From NCBI GenBank assembly GCA_910579185.1, contig CAJTTG010000004.1:62001-126000 (forward strand): 64,000 bases of DNA, written 5' to 3'. This document shows, one piece after another, positions 1-9,972 of this stretch; position 1 is the first letter of the stretch, and each line of letters starts with the position of its first letter. The notes beneath the pieces are model-generated. The model saw only the letters and a program-made list of their open reading frames with translations, was not told where the DNA came from and ran no database searches. The position numbers and the translations under genes were made by a program. The DNA comes from an uncultured Muribaculaceae bacterium. Lineage in GTDB: Bacteria > Bacteroidota > Bacteroidia > Bacteroidales > Muribaculaceae.

Positions 1-143
1 GATCCGTTGCCGCATCGCTCAGTTACGGCCTGCAACCATACCTCGGTGCTTACTACGATGCATGGCTCACATTCGCCAACTTCCTGATCATCTTCCTTAT
101 CCTCCGCTTCCTCTTCCGCAACCGCATCTTCCTCAAAATCTAA
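1..143 (+). CDS. C-terminal end of a membrane protein (partial)
   Basis: The frame that starts at base 3 stays open from the window edge to TAA at 141-143 and encodes 46 residues. It holds a hydrophobic stretch rich in F, I and L that ends in the basic tail FRNRIFLKI, as expected for a last transmembrane helix followed by a cytosolic end. The family cannot be named from this piece; GtrA-like proteins and polysaccharide flippases both end this way. A second open frame at 62-358 overlaps it but looks like a shadow because it is proline-rich and runs on through the intergenic region. Confidence 0.55.
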   Translation, partial: SVAASLSYGLQPYLGAYYDAWLTFANFLIIFLILRFLFRNRIFLKI

Positions 144-169
144 CCCCCTTCCCTCTATTGGTCGGGGTA

Positions 170-186
170 ACGGCTCTCCGAGCCGT
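170..186. repeat. Short intergenic hairpin
   Basis: ACGGCTC, a three-base loop and GAGCCGT form a perfect 7-bp stem 27 bases after the stop of the upstream plus-strand gene. No T-run follows, so it is a weak terminator candidate or a structured repeat. Confidence 0.4.
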
Positions 187-240
187 CTACCGCCCACAAA
201 TATCTTACAATCAATCCATTAAGCCACCAACACCTGTGGG

Positions 241-262
241 GACTGCGGCATGCCGCGTCCGG
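241..262. repeat. 22-bp intergenic repeat with GCGGCATGCCGC core, copy 1
   Basis: GACTGCGGCATGCCG followed by two variable bases and TCCGG. The same sequence, with AA in place of CG, occurs at 4559-4580. The core is a 12-bp palindrome in this copy. Both copies are intergenic. Confidence 0.5.
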
Positions 263-287
263 CTCCACCATCTCTCCAAAAATGTAA

Positions 288-316
288 AAGAGGCCACACC
301 ATTTGGTGGGCCTCTT
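288..316 (-). terminator. Terminator of the inositol-phosphate synthase gene
   Basis: AAGAGGCC at 288-295 pairs with GGCCTCTT at 309-316, and ACCA pairs with TGGT inside. On the minus strand the stem is followed by a T-rich stretch, as expected for intrinsic termination of the gene that ends at 355. Confidence 0.7.
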
Positions 317-354
317 CTACTTGATTTAGTTGAAAGGGAGGTGTTTCTGCTGAA

Positions 355-1662
<1,308 letters not shown>

Positions 1663-1918
1663 GATTTACTGATAGTAAATAATTAGGTTGATTTATTGTC
1701 TTTTTTAGGGGCAGCAAGTCGGCATGCGTTTGGACGCTGCTCGCAAGCTGCGGATATGGTGTGTAAAAGTACGCCTATTTTAGTAATTGCAAAAATTTTT
1801 TACTTTAATATATTCTTATTTTTGTTTATATTTGTGAAAATAGGCTGTCTTTTACTTTTGTGATGTGAACTAATCTTAATTTATTGCGATTAGTGTTAAC
1901 GAAAATTAATGGGGCTTC

Positions 1919-2779
1919 TCAGCGATATCGCTCTCGCAGCTCGTAGGTTTTCTCTCTCAGATACCGGCCGAGGGCCTCAGCGGATTCTGCACCGCCATGG
2001 GCCATCTGTTCCTCAACGCTGATTGGCTGACCGATGCTGACATGGATCTCTTTTCCAACTTTGCGCCACACTTCAGCCGGCAGACGCAGCGATCGAAGCG
2101 GCCAGCACACTTTCCCCAGGATGTTACACCACCAGCTGTTGCTGCCGTGGAAGAAGATCGGGATTACGGGTACTTTGGCTTTATGTATCAGTTGCAGGAC
2201 TGTCGGTTGCCATTCTCTGTCCTGGAGGCGTCCGTGCCAGTTGACGGTGCTCATGGCTCCGGCCGGGAAGAATCCCAGCGGTTCGCCGTCGCGGATCTGG
2301 CGCATCGCCTGACGGATGCCGTTGACCGAGACCTGACGTTTCTTGGGATCGTCGCTCTGAAGGGCATCCACTGCTATGAAGTTGGGGCGCATGGCGGTGA
2401 TCTTGTTCAGGATCATGTTGACCATGACCCTGAATTTCGGGCGGCGTGAACCTATCAGATGGATAAGGGTGATACCGTCCAATGCTCCGAACGGATGGTT
2501 GCTGACGGTGATGAATGATCCCTCGGGCAGATGGTCGAGCTGCTGTTCGTTGTCGATCCGCAGACGGATCTTGAACTCTTCAAACAGGAGCCGACGGGTA
2601 AATTCCGGTCCGGGGGTGTCGCAGCATTTGGCATGCACGGCATTTACTTTGTCGACCGACAGAAAATGAAGCAGCCGGTTCACTAATTTCTCGTGTCCCT
2701 CAAGTTTCGGCACCATTTGCCGAAGATCGTCATAGTTGAGTACGTCGGGACGGATCCCGTCATTTTCTTCGATTGACAT
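1919..2779 (-). CDS. PlsC-like lysophospholipid or glycine-lipid acyltransferase
   Basis: This 286-residue protein belongs to the glycerolipid acyltransferase superfamily and probably transfers an acyl chain to a lysolipid at the inner membrane. The catalytic block is NHPFGALDG (residues 94-102). Its His-to-Asp spacing is HX5D rather than the classical HX4D, a variant seen in the hemolysin-type branch. FFPAGAMS corresponds to the FPEGTRS substrate motif, and PVIPIFFHGSNS is the third block. It follows the GtrA-like gene by 10 bases, so the two are co-transcribed. Whether it acts on phospholipids, as PlsC does, or on glycine lipids, as the O-acyltransferase GlsA does, cannot be decided from the sequence. 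Confidence 0.8.
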   Translation of the reverse strand: MSIEENDGIRPDVLNYDDLRQMVPKLEGHEKLVNRLLHFLSVDKVNAVHAKCCDTPGPEFTRRLLFEEFKIRLRIDNEQQLDHLPEGSFITVSNHPFGALDGITLIHLIGSRRPKFRVMVNMILNKITAMRPNFIAVDALQSDDPKKRQVSVNGIRQAMRQIRDGEPLGFFPAGAMSTVNWHGRLQDREWQPTVLQLIHKAKVPVIPIFFHGSNSWWCNILGKVCWPLRSLRLPAEVWRKVGKEIHVSIGQPISVEEQMAHGGAESAEALGRYLREKTYELRERYR

Positions 2780-2789
2780 GTTGGTTTCT

Positions 2790-3317
2790 TCAGGAGTGTT
2801 TCTTATGTGGGGTTATGGCGTCGACCATGCGGATAGCATATTGATCGAAGCCGTTTACTTTATACACGAATTTGGCTTGCAGAAGCAGGTTCCAGAACAG
2901 TGATACTATGCCGCTCACTATCAGACGGGCGGCTGCATAGTAGCCGTCGGGGCGGAAACCGATGCTTTCAAGCCACGGCCAGTGGTTGAGTAGCCAGTAG
3001 AGGCCTTGTGTGCCGAAGGAGTTCAGAAGCAGACTGCCGACCCACACCATGGCGTATTTGACGATCACGGCTTTCCACGAGCAGTTCTGCGCATGGAATG
3101 TGAAGTGGAAGTTGATCACGCAGTTGATCACGCCGCCAAGGGTCGCGCCTATGGCCGTGGAAAGCCATGGTGCAAGACCACACCATGCAAACAGGGCGAA
3201 TCCTGTGAACAGATCGACCCATGAGGCCACCTGGGATGCCACGCCGGCTCTCAGCAGCGAATAGATGAATTTGTCGCTGCGGATGAAGTTGCTGCCTACG
3301 TTTCTGAGCTTGCCCAT
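2790..3317 (-). CDS. GtrA-like membrane protein
   Basis: This 175-residue integral membrane protein has about four hydrophobic segments (roughly residues 22-48, 52-72, 83-107 and 125-150). The pattern matches GtrA/DPMS-like proteins, which help move polyprenyl-linked sugars across the inner membrane. The segment TLGGVINCVINFHFTFH is the usual second-helix signature ending in an asparagine-aromatic motif. It lies between pdxA (33 bases upstream) and the acyltransferase (10 bases downstream), forming a likely pdxA-gtrA-plsC operon. The substrate is unknown. Confidence 0.75.
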   Translation of the reverse strand: MGKLRNVGSNFIRSDKFIYSLLRAGVASQVASWVDLFTGFALFAWCGLAPWLSTAIGATLGGVINCVINFHFTFHAQNCSWKAVIVKYAMVWVGSLLLNSFGTQGLYWLLNHWPWLESIGFRPDGYYAAARLIVSGIVSLFWNLLLQAKFVYKVNGFDQYAIRMVDAITPHKKHS

Positions 3318-3350
3318 CCTGCGGTTGTTTTATTTCTGTAGGGCTTAGGA

Positions 3351-4451
3351 TCAGTCGTCCGATTTTGTCAGATCAAGCACCACGTTGTCCTTCTTGTTCT
3401 TCTCAACGTAATGTTTCTTCAGGGGATTACGGGTGGCTTCCTCATGGCGTCGGCGGTTACGTACAACGTCGATGGCCGTGTAGATGGCCTGACGGAAGGA
3501 TTCTTCCGAGGCTTTGCCACTGCCGGCTATGTCGTAACCGGTGCCATGGTCGGGCGATGTACGCACGTAATCGAGTCCGGCGGTGAAATTGACTCCGGCA
3601 TTCATCGCAAGGGTCTTGAACGGGGCGAGGCCCTGATCGTGGTACATGGCGAGCACTCCGTCAAACTTGCCGAACATGCCGCTGCCCCAGAATCCGTCGG
3701 CGGCATACGGGCCGAAACAGTTGATCTTCTTGCCTCGGGCTTCCTCGATGGCCGGTGTGATCTCCTGTTGTTCCTCGGTGCCTATCATTCCCTCCTCGCC
3801 GCTGTGGGGATTAAGGGCAAGGACAGCGATGCGCGGATGGCCTATGCCGAAATCGCGTGTCAGCGATGCATTGAATTCCTCGATCTTGCGCAACACGTTC
3901 TCGCGTGTCACCATCGTGGCTACCTTGGAGATCGGTTCATGAATGGTGACAAGAGCCACGCGCACGGTGTCGTTGCAAAGGATCATCAGCGCGTGCTTCT
4001 CGCCGTCGCCGAGCGACGATTCCAGATATTCCGTATGTCCGGGGAAGGGAAAATGGTCACTCTGGATGCTGTGTTTGTTGATAGGTGCTGTCACCAGAGC
4101 GTCGATGGCACCGGAACGGAGGTCGGTCACGGCGCGTTCCAAGGCTGCGAATGCTGCTTTTCCGGCTTCCTCGCTCTCCTGACCGGGCTCTATTTTGAGT
4201 GATTCGTCGACCACGTTGATTATGTTGATATGATCGCCCTTGGCCTGAGCGGCATCTGCTATCTGTGTGAGATTCAGAGGTGTGAGTTTGGCTGTCTTGG
4301 CATAATATGCCGCCGCTTTTGCCGATCCGTAGATAACCGGAGTGAAAAGATCGGTCATTGCCGGATTTTCGAGTGCCTTGATTATCACCTCATAGCCGAC
4401 ACCATTTGTATCGCCATGTGTGATTCCTATTTTGAGTTTACGTTCTGACAT
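3351..4451 (-). CDS. pdxA: 4-hydroxythreonine-4-phosphate dehydrogenase
   Basis: PdxA oxidises 4-phosphohydroxy-L-threonine; the product condenses with deoxyxylulose 5-phosphate, through PdxJ, to make pyridoxine 5-phosphate. The protein starts MSERKLKIGITHGDTNGVGYE, matching the family N-terminus, so ATG at 4449-4451 is preferred over the longer open frame reaching 4505. The metal-binding histidine segments FPGHTEYL, LNPHSGEEG and MYHDQGLAPFK are all present. The length of 366 residues is slightly above the E. coli enzyme. The partner pdxJ is at 14286, in a different operon. Confidence 0.95.
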   Translation of the reverse strand: MSERKLKIGITHGDTNGVGYEVIIKALENPAMTDLFTPVIYGSAKAAAYYAKTAKLTPLNLTQIADAAQAKGDHINIINVVDESLKIEPGQESEEAGKAAFAALERAVTDLRSGAIDALVTAPINKHSIQSDHFPFPGHTEYLESSLGDGEKHALMILCNDTVRVALVTIHEPISKVATMVTRENVLRKIEEFNASLTRDFGIGHPRIAVLALNPHSGEEGMIGTEEQQEITPAIEEARGKKINCFGPYAADGFWGSGMFGKFDGVLAMYHDQGLAPFKTLAMNAGVNFTAGLDYVRTSPDHGTGYDIAGSGKASEESFRQAIYTAIDVVRNRRRHEEATRNPLKKHYVEKNKKDNVVLDLTKSDD

Positions 4452-4558
4452 GATTTTATGTATATTTACCGCGAATTTAAGCATTTTTCCCCAACATCCC
4501 ATCATCCCCTCCCCTTTTTACTTTTCCACCCATCATCCCTCTTCCATAACCATGTATG

Positions 4559-4580
4559 GACTGCGGCATGCCGAATCCGG
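4559..4580. repeat. 22-bp intergenic repeat, copy 2
   Basis: GACTGCGGCATGCCG, then AA, then TCCGG. It is identical to 241-262 except for two bases. It lies in the 282-base gap between queG and pdxA. The rest of that gap is AT-rich and contains the imperfect inverted repeat GTCACT...AGTGAC at 4580-4606; no gene is visible in it. Confidence 0.5.
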
Positions 4581-4733
4581 TCACTGTATTAGCGTATATT
4601 AGTGACAATCAGTCGTTTCGTTGATAATTTTTTTTGTCTGCTAAAAAAATACGCCTGTTTTTTCCACGTATATGTGGCGATTGTTTGAGTATCGGTTTTC
4701 AATGCCGTGATCCGGAAGGATTGCAGTCTATCT

Positions 4734-5687
4734 TCAGGTGTGACTATCCTTGGAGATGGCTTTGGCGTTACGTTGCAGGCCGGAGAGTTTGGCGCGTTTC
4801 ATAGCTGAGCCGCGGAATATTCCGCAATATTCCTCATGATCCATCGCCAGCATCTGGCCGGCGGTCAATGTGAGCAACCGGGGATTGGGTCGCAGTTCCT
4901 CGATCACGCATTCTGCCGGATGGCTGTTGTGGGGGCATGCGGCGGCGCAGCGGTCGCAGCCGTAGAATGTATCGTGCAGGTCAGTCCCCTCGGGAAATTC
5001 GCCGCGGTGTTCTATTGTCAGGTAAGAGAGGCATCGGCGTGCGTCGCAATGCCAGTCGGAATCCAGTGCGCCTGTAGGACATGCTTTGATGCATCGGCCG
5101 CAGGAGGCGCATCCGGAGGCTGCTTTATGGAGTGATGAGTCCGGTTCTGTGGGACGGAAAGCAATGGTGGTCAGTATCTCCCCCAGAAAGAGGTAGGAGC
5201 CGGCTCCCGGGATTATGAGATGGTTGTTGCGCCCTATGAAGCCGAGTCCCGAACGTTCTGCCCAATAGCGTTCACGCAGAGGTGCCGTGTCGACGCACAC
5301 ACGGGTCTCGCCACCGTAGATCTCCCGGATACGTTGAGCGGCGGTCTCAAGCCGGCGGCGCACAATGTCGTGATAGTCCTGCCCAAGAGCATAACGTGCA
5401 ATCCGCAATGCATCCGGATCGGGGGTGAATGGTGTGTAATAGGATATCGCACAGCAGATTATTGATTGGACTCCTTCAAGGAGCTTGCGCGGATCATCAC
5501 GTACATCTCCGTATCGTTCCATATACTCCATTCCGGCATTCCTGCCGGCGGCTATCCATTCCCGATAGAGATCCACACCTTCCTGCTCCACCCTCACCGG
5601 CACGGCTATCGAGTGGCGGATCACACCGGTGTTGGAGAACACGCGGCCGGCATCAAGATCATTCCATGGAGAGTGTTCGGAACTCAT
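4734..5687 (-). CDS. queG: Epoxyqueuosine reductase
   Basis: This 317-residue cobalamin-dependent iron-sulfur enzyme makes the last step of queuosine synthesis, reducing epoxyqueuosine to queuosine in tRNA. Two ferredoxin-type cluster motifs are visible: CASCGRCIKACPTGAL and CDRCAAACPHNS. The N-terminal DUF1730 region includes YRARYGDV-like and GYSYYTP-like segments, here MEYMERYGDV and CCAISYYTP. The protein is shorter than E. coli QueG because the C-terminal HEAT-like part is reduced. Its start overlaps the end of the upstream deacetylase gene by 29 bases, implying translational coupling. Confidence 0.92.
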   Translation of the reverse strand: MSSEHSPWNDLDAGRVFSNTGVIRHSIAVPVRVEQEGVDLYREWIAAGRNAGMEYMERYGDVRDDPRKLLEGVQSIICCAISYYTPFTPDPDALRIARYALGQDYHDIVRRRLETAAQRIREIYGGETRVCVDTAPLRERYWAERSGLGFIGRNNHLIIPGAGSYLFLGEILTTIAFRPTEPDSSLHKAASGCASCGRCIKACPTGALDSDWHCDARRCLSYLTIEHRGEFPEGTDLHDTFYGCDRCAAACPHNSHPAECVIEELRPNPRLLTLTAGQMLAMDHEEYCGIFRGSAMKRAKLSGLQRNAKAISKDSHT

Positions 5688-6279
5688 ATCCTTGGTCTTT
5701 TAGCCACTGGATTGCTGCAGGAAGGGCCTCGCGGAGGTTGCGTTCTGCTTTCAAGGAGTCGTGGAACACGATTATCGAACCGTTACGGGCATAGCGTTTC
5801 ACGTTTTCAAGCACCCTGTCAGGCGTCAGTTTCTTGCTGTAGTCGCGGGTCACAAGATCGTACATCACTATGTTGTAGTGGTTCTTGATCGCTGCAGCCT
5901 GGCTCCAGCGCAGAAGCCCGTGGGGTGGGCGGAACAGCGGACTGCCAATCAGCTGGTCGGCTTCGGTCAGATCGCGCATGTAGCGCATCGTCGGCACTTT
6001 CATTCCTTGCAGATGATGCATGGTGTGGTTGCCCCAGCTGTGGCCGCGACGGCGTATCTCGTCGAACAGATGCGGCGAGCGGCGCACATTGTCGCCGACA
6101 AGGAAGAACGTGCCCTTTATTCCATGGGTGTCGAGCAGGTCGAGCACCCACGGGGTCACTTCAGGCACCGGGCCGTCGTCGAAAGTCAGGTAGACCACGC
6201 GGCGACCCTTGTGCTTGATTCTCCAGAGGGCTTCCGGAAAGAGAAGGCGATATGCCAATGGCGGCTGTTCGATGAACAT
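5659..6279 (-). CDS. Polysaccharide deacetylase (NodB domain)
   Basis: This 206-residue carbohydrate esterase family 4 protein has the metal and catalytic motifs in order: LTFDDGP (motif 1, residues about 30-36), GNHTMHH (motif 2, zinc-binding H-x3-H), and RPPHGLLRW (motif 3). This is the set expected of an active deacetylase of N-acetylated glycans such as peptidoglycan or a surface polysaccharide. No signal peptide is clear at the N-terminus (MFIEQPPLAYRLLFPEALWR), so the enzyme may be cytosolic or membrane-associated. It lies 12 bases after the DUF2723 gene and overlaps queG. Confidence 0.88.
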   Translation of the reverse strand: MFIEQPPLAYRLLFPEALWRIKHKGRRVVYLTFDDGPVPEVTPWVLDLLDTHGIKGTFFLVGDNVRRSPHLFDEIRRRGHSWGNHTMHHLQGMKVPTMRYMRDLTEADQLIGSPLFRPPHGLLRWSQAAAIKNHYNIVMYDLVTRDYSKKLTPDRVLENVKRYARNGSIIVFHDSLKAERNLREALPAAIQWLKDQGYEFRTLSME

Positions 6280-6291
6280 TAAGTCAGACTC

Positions 6292-9200
6292 TTATTCCTC
6301 GGATTGACGGAAATAGCGTTCGATGTCTATGCCGTAGGTCTTCTGGAGCTGGTCGATCTTGTCGAGCGTCGCGTCCTGACCTGTGAATATGGCGTAGGAT
6401 TCGAGCAGCGATGCCAGGAAGTATTCGTTGGCACGGTCCATCCGCGACAGCAGGCTATGATAGAGCGGTGAAAGGCTCTGATAGTAGCGCACAAACTTGG
6501 CATAGCGGTCCATCTGTTCCTCGATCAGTTTCTGACCTTTCTCCGCATAGACTTCATCTCCGGTGAGCTGATACATGGAGTCGTAGACACCGATCAGCCG
6601 GTCGAGCTCATACATGCCGTAGGGCAGAACGCTCTGCGGAATTTTCTCTTCCTGAAGAACGAGTACGTTGTCGAGTTTCTTACGGCGGTCGGCAAGATAT
6701 GCCTGATATTTGGCCGGATCGCCGTTGTCGCCTTTCAGTACGGCATTGTAGTAGTCCTGCGACAGGCCGAGGGCAAGCTCGAACATGGCCGTACGCGTTG
6801 AGCTGGCCATCTTTCTCACGGTTTCGTCAAGATAGATGCTCTTGCCGTTCTTGACCTGATCCAGACCTCCCCAACGCCAGCGTTCGGTCACGTTGCGGTA
6901 CATCTTGTCGGTGTTCACGCGGCCGTTCGACGGTTCAAGAGGTGTGACCTCGTAGGCCATACCTGTCTGGCTGAAGTAGGGTGCCAGACCGACATAGTTG
7001 TCGTCGGGAACGGTGGTGGCGAAATAGACAGGACGTTTCCAGCCGTCGAGCGAGTTGCTGTTCAGAACGTCGATCACCATGACATCGTTGATGCTCATGC
7101 CTCCGGGGCGCTGAGGATCGAAGTTGCTGGCCCGGCGGCGCACGATGATGTCGCTGATCGAGTCGTTGGCTGTGATGCGGCCTTCTTTCAATGCGGCTTC
7201 TCCGTTGGCCGGAATGCGCATGTTGGGATATTTCATGATGTACTGCTGATAGTAGCGGTCATCGAAATCGGTCTTTGCATAGGCTGCTGCCAGTGCCGTG
7301 GTGGCATCGGTGAGCGAGTCTGTTGAGTTGGCGAAGCTGAAGAACGGAGCCTTGTTGTAGGCATATACATCGGGCGTGGCCTGTAGCTTGATGCCGGGAG
7401 AGTCGTAGGTCTGGCGGCGCATCTGGTTGATATACCAGTCGGTGGTGAAATAGGAGAGGTTGACCACTTTCACGTCGGTGCGGACTCCTTCAACCTCCTG
7501 CGCATACCACAACGGGAATGTGTCGTTGTCGCCATAGGTGAATATGATGGCGTTGTCGTCGAGCGAGTTGAGATAGTTCATGCCGAAATCGCGTGCCGTG
7601 TAGCGGCCTGAGCGGTCGTGATCGTCCCATGTCTGCGACACTACCTGTATTGGTACCAAAAGGCCTATCACAGCGGCAATGCAAGCAACGGTGAGCGGAC
7701 GGCGGTCTGATTCATCGATAGGATATGGATTGTCGTCGCCCTGTCGGGTGGCGTTTTTGTGTTTGCGCATCATCGACAGCGCTATGTGCCATATTCCGGC
7801 AACACCCATGCCTACCCATATTGCGTAGGCGTAGAACGATCCGGCGAAGGCATAATCGCGTTCACGGGGCTGATCCGGTGTCTGGTTGAGGTATAGGACG
7901 ATAGCTATGCCGGTCATGAAGAACAGGAAGAATATAACCCAGAACTGTTCGATGCCGCGTTTCGACACGCAGGCTTGCCACAGGAGGCCTATGATACCCA
8001 TAAGCAGCGGCAGCATGAAGAACACGTTGTGGCCTTTGTTGCCCTTGCCGAGCTCGTCGGGGAGAAGCGACTGGTCGCCGAGACGGAGGTTGTCGATGGC
8101 CGGTATGCCCGACAGCCAGTTGCCGTGGGTCGGCTCGCCCTGTCCCTGATAGTCGTTCTGACGGCCTGCGAAGTTCCACATGAAGTATCTCCAGTACATG
8201 TGGTTGAGCTGATAGATGAAGAAGAATTTCAGATTGTCCTTGAATCTGGGCTTCGGCATGGATTGTTTCTGCAATGTGTTGCCATCCTCATCCACAAGTA
8301 CCGTCGCGTCGACATACTGATTGTCGAGACCGCCTATCCAGCTGTCGTAGGAGTTGATGTGGGATACGCTGTACATTCGCGGCAGCAGCATGTCGAGTTC
8401 GGGAGCTGTGGCTATATCTTCTTTATGGCCGGTCATTATGTAGCGGTCGGGTTCGTCGGGCGAGTGTTTCACCTGACGCTCATATTCCGCACGTCCTTCT
8501 TCGACTTTGAGTTTCTGGTTGCCGTTGGCATCCTGAACGAGCACTTTGGCATAGGGTGAGAAGAATGTCTCGCCATACACAAGCGGACGCTCGCCGTATT
8601 GCTCGCGGTTGAGGTAGGAGGCAAGAGCAAACACGTTGTCGGGAGCGTTCTGGTTCATGGGCGTGTGGGCCGATGAGCGGATCAGCAGCAGCGCGTAGGA
8701 GGAATATCCGGCGAAGATCACGAGAATACTGATCGCGGTCAGTGTCATAAGTCTCAAAGGCAATCTCTTGACATAGAAGAGGTAGACGATGAGTGCTGCG
8801 ATAAGCACTGTCGGTATGAGCCATGAGTCGCCTATGAAGAGAATACCCGATAGCATTGTGCTGAGGATGAACGAGAATTTGGTAATCCATCCGGCTATGC
8901 TCTTGTAGTGGTAGAGGTTGTAGATGGTCCAGATGAACGCACCCACTGTTGCTGCCACATAGATTATGACACCATTGTTGAACGACATGCCCAGACTGTT
9001 GACGCAGAGGCGTTCAAACACCTGTGCCACTTTGATGAAGCCGGGAACGAGACCGTAAAGGACAAGTGCCACGATCACGAAAGAACCGAGAAGAGCGAGC
9101 AATGAGCCTTTGGCCGTTGAGTTCTTGGATTTCTTGTAGTAGACAACGAGGGCTATCGCCGGGATACACAGCAGGTTGAGCAGGTGGACGGCGATAGAGA

Positions 9201-9762
9201 TACCGATCACGTAGGCTATCAGGATCAGATATTTGTCGCTGTCAGGCCGGTTGGCGCGGTTTTCCCATTTGAGAATGAGCCAGAACACCAATGCGGTGCA
9301 GAACGATGAGAATGCATAGACCTCACCCTCTACAGCCGAGAACCAGAAAGTGTCGCTCCAAGTGTACATCAAGGCTCCGCAGATGCCGGATCCGAAGATT
9401 ACCACCATCTTAGTCAGAGATATCTCATCTGACGAATCCTTGACAATCAGTTTCTTTACGAGATGCGTGATGGTCCAGAACAAAAGCAGGATTGTGCCTG
9501 CGCTCAGAAGAGCCGACATCGAATTGACCATCATGGCCACCTTTGTCACGTCGCCGAACGCGAAGTTGACGAAGAATCGGGCCACGATCATGAAGATCGG
9601 GTTGCCCGGTGGGTGACCGACTTCAAGTTTGAAACCTTGTGTGATAAATTCCGGGCAGTCCCAGAAGCTGGCTGTCGGCTCTATGGTCATGAGATAGGTC
9701 ACGGCCGCAACCAGAAAGCAAAGCCATCCTATGCTGTTGTTGAGGATGTTGTACTTCTTCAT
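6292..9762 (-). CDS. DUF2723 multi-pass membrane protein (putative protein O-glycosyltransferase)
   Basis: This 1156-residue protein begins with the DUF2723 block: a first helix, then TIEPTASFWDCPEFI and VGHPPGNPIFM, where the acidic residue of WDCPE is the likely catalytic position of GT-C enzymes. About a dozen hydrophobic segments fill residues 10-360 and 590-720. The middle and C-terminal parts are soluble, probably periplasmic, with the conserved FTYGDNDTFPLWYAQEVEG block. The animal relative TMEM260 is a protein O-mannosyltransferase, and Bacteroidetes O-glycosylate secreted proteins, so a role in periplasmic O-glycosylation is inferred, not shown. It is first in a likely operon with the NodB deacetylase and queG. 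Confidence 0.85.
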   Translation of the reverse strand: MKKYNILNNSIGWLCFLVAAVTYLMTIEPTASFWDCPEFITQGFKLEVGHPPGNPIFMIVARFFVNFAFGDVTKVAMMVNSMSALLSAGTILLLFWTITHLVKKLIVKDSSDEISLTKMVVIFGSGICGALMYTWSDTFWFSAVEGEVYAFSSFCTALVFWLILKWENRANRPDSDKYLILIAYVIGISIAVHLLNLLCIPAIALVVYYKKSKNSTAKGSLLALLGSFVIVALVLYGLVPGFIKVAQVFERLCVNSLGMSFNNGVIIYVAATVGAFIWTIYNLYHYKSIAGWITKFSFILSTMLSGILFIGDSWLIPTVLIAALIVYLFYVKRLPLRLMTLTAISILVIFAGYSSYALLLIRSSAHTPMNQNAPDNVFALASYLNREQYGERPLVYGETFFSPYAKVLVQDANGNQKLKVEEGRAEYERQVKHSPDEPDRYIMTGHKEDIATAPELDMLLPRMYSVSHINSYDSWIGGLDNQYVDATVLVDEDGNTLQKQSMPKPRFKDNLKFFFIYQLNHMYWRYFMWNFAGRQNDYQGQGEPTHGNWLSGIPAIDNLRLGDQSLLPDELGKGNKGHNVFFMLPLLMGIIGLLWQACVSKRGIEQFWVIFFLFFMTGIAIVLYLNQTPDQPRERDYAFAGSFYAYAIWVGMGVAGIWHIALSMMRKHKNATRQGDDNPYPIDESDRRPLTVACIAAVIGLLVPIQVVSQTWDDHDRSGRYTARDFGMNYLNSLDDNAIIFTYGDNDTFPLWYAQEVEGVRTDVKVVNLSYFTTDWYINQMRRQTYDSPGIKLQATPDVYAYNKAPFFSFANSTDSLTDATTALAAAYAKTDFDDRYYQQYIMKYPNMRIPANGEAALKEGRITANDSISDIIVRRRASNFDPQRPGGMSINDVMVIDVLNSNSLDGWKRPVYFATTVPDDNYVGLAPYFSQTGMAYEVTPLEPSNGRVNTDKMYRNVTERWRWGGLDQVKNGKSIYLDETVRKMASSTRTAMFELALGLSQDYYNAVLKGDNGDPAKYQAYLADRRKKLDNVLVLQEEKIPQSVLPYGMYELDRLIGVYDSMYQLTGDEVYAEKGQKLIEEQMDRYAKFVRYYQSLSPLYHSLLSRMDRANEYFLASLLESYAIFTGQDATLDKIDQLQKTYGIDIERYFRQSEE

Positions 9763-9869
9763 TGGCTATTTTGGTGTTGTTTTGTTACTCGGTTGTTGAT
9801 ACACGAAAACTGCACACGGCATCCACCGGTGAGGCGGATGCAATGCCCAGTGCTCTGTTATAGCGTGTG

Positions 9870-9877
9870 CAAAGTTA
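9870..9877 (-). promoter_or_regulatory. -7 promoter element of the DUF2723 gene
   Basis: TAACTTTG on the minus strand fits the Bacteroidetes consensus TAnnTTTG. Transcription would begin near 9863, leaving a leader of about 100 bases. The leader contains a GCATCC...GGATGC hairpin at 9820-9842. Confidence 0.55.
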
Positions 9878-9972
9878 GCGGTTTTAACCGTTTTTCCATC
9901 GCCACTCCCCTATTTTTTAGTTTTTTTCAGCATCTACACAGGTTATCAGCCGATATTTATTAGGTAAAAGTT

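Noticed and set aside
3411..4202. 263-codon open frame on the plus strand
   Set aside because: It is antisense to pdxA.
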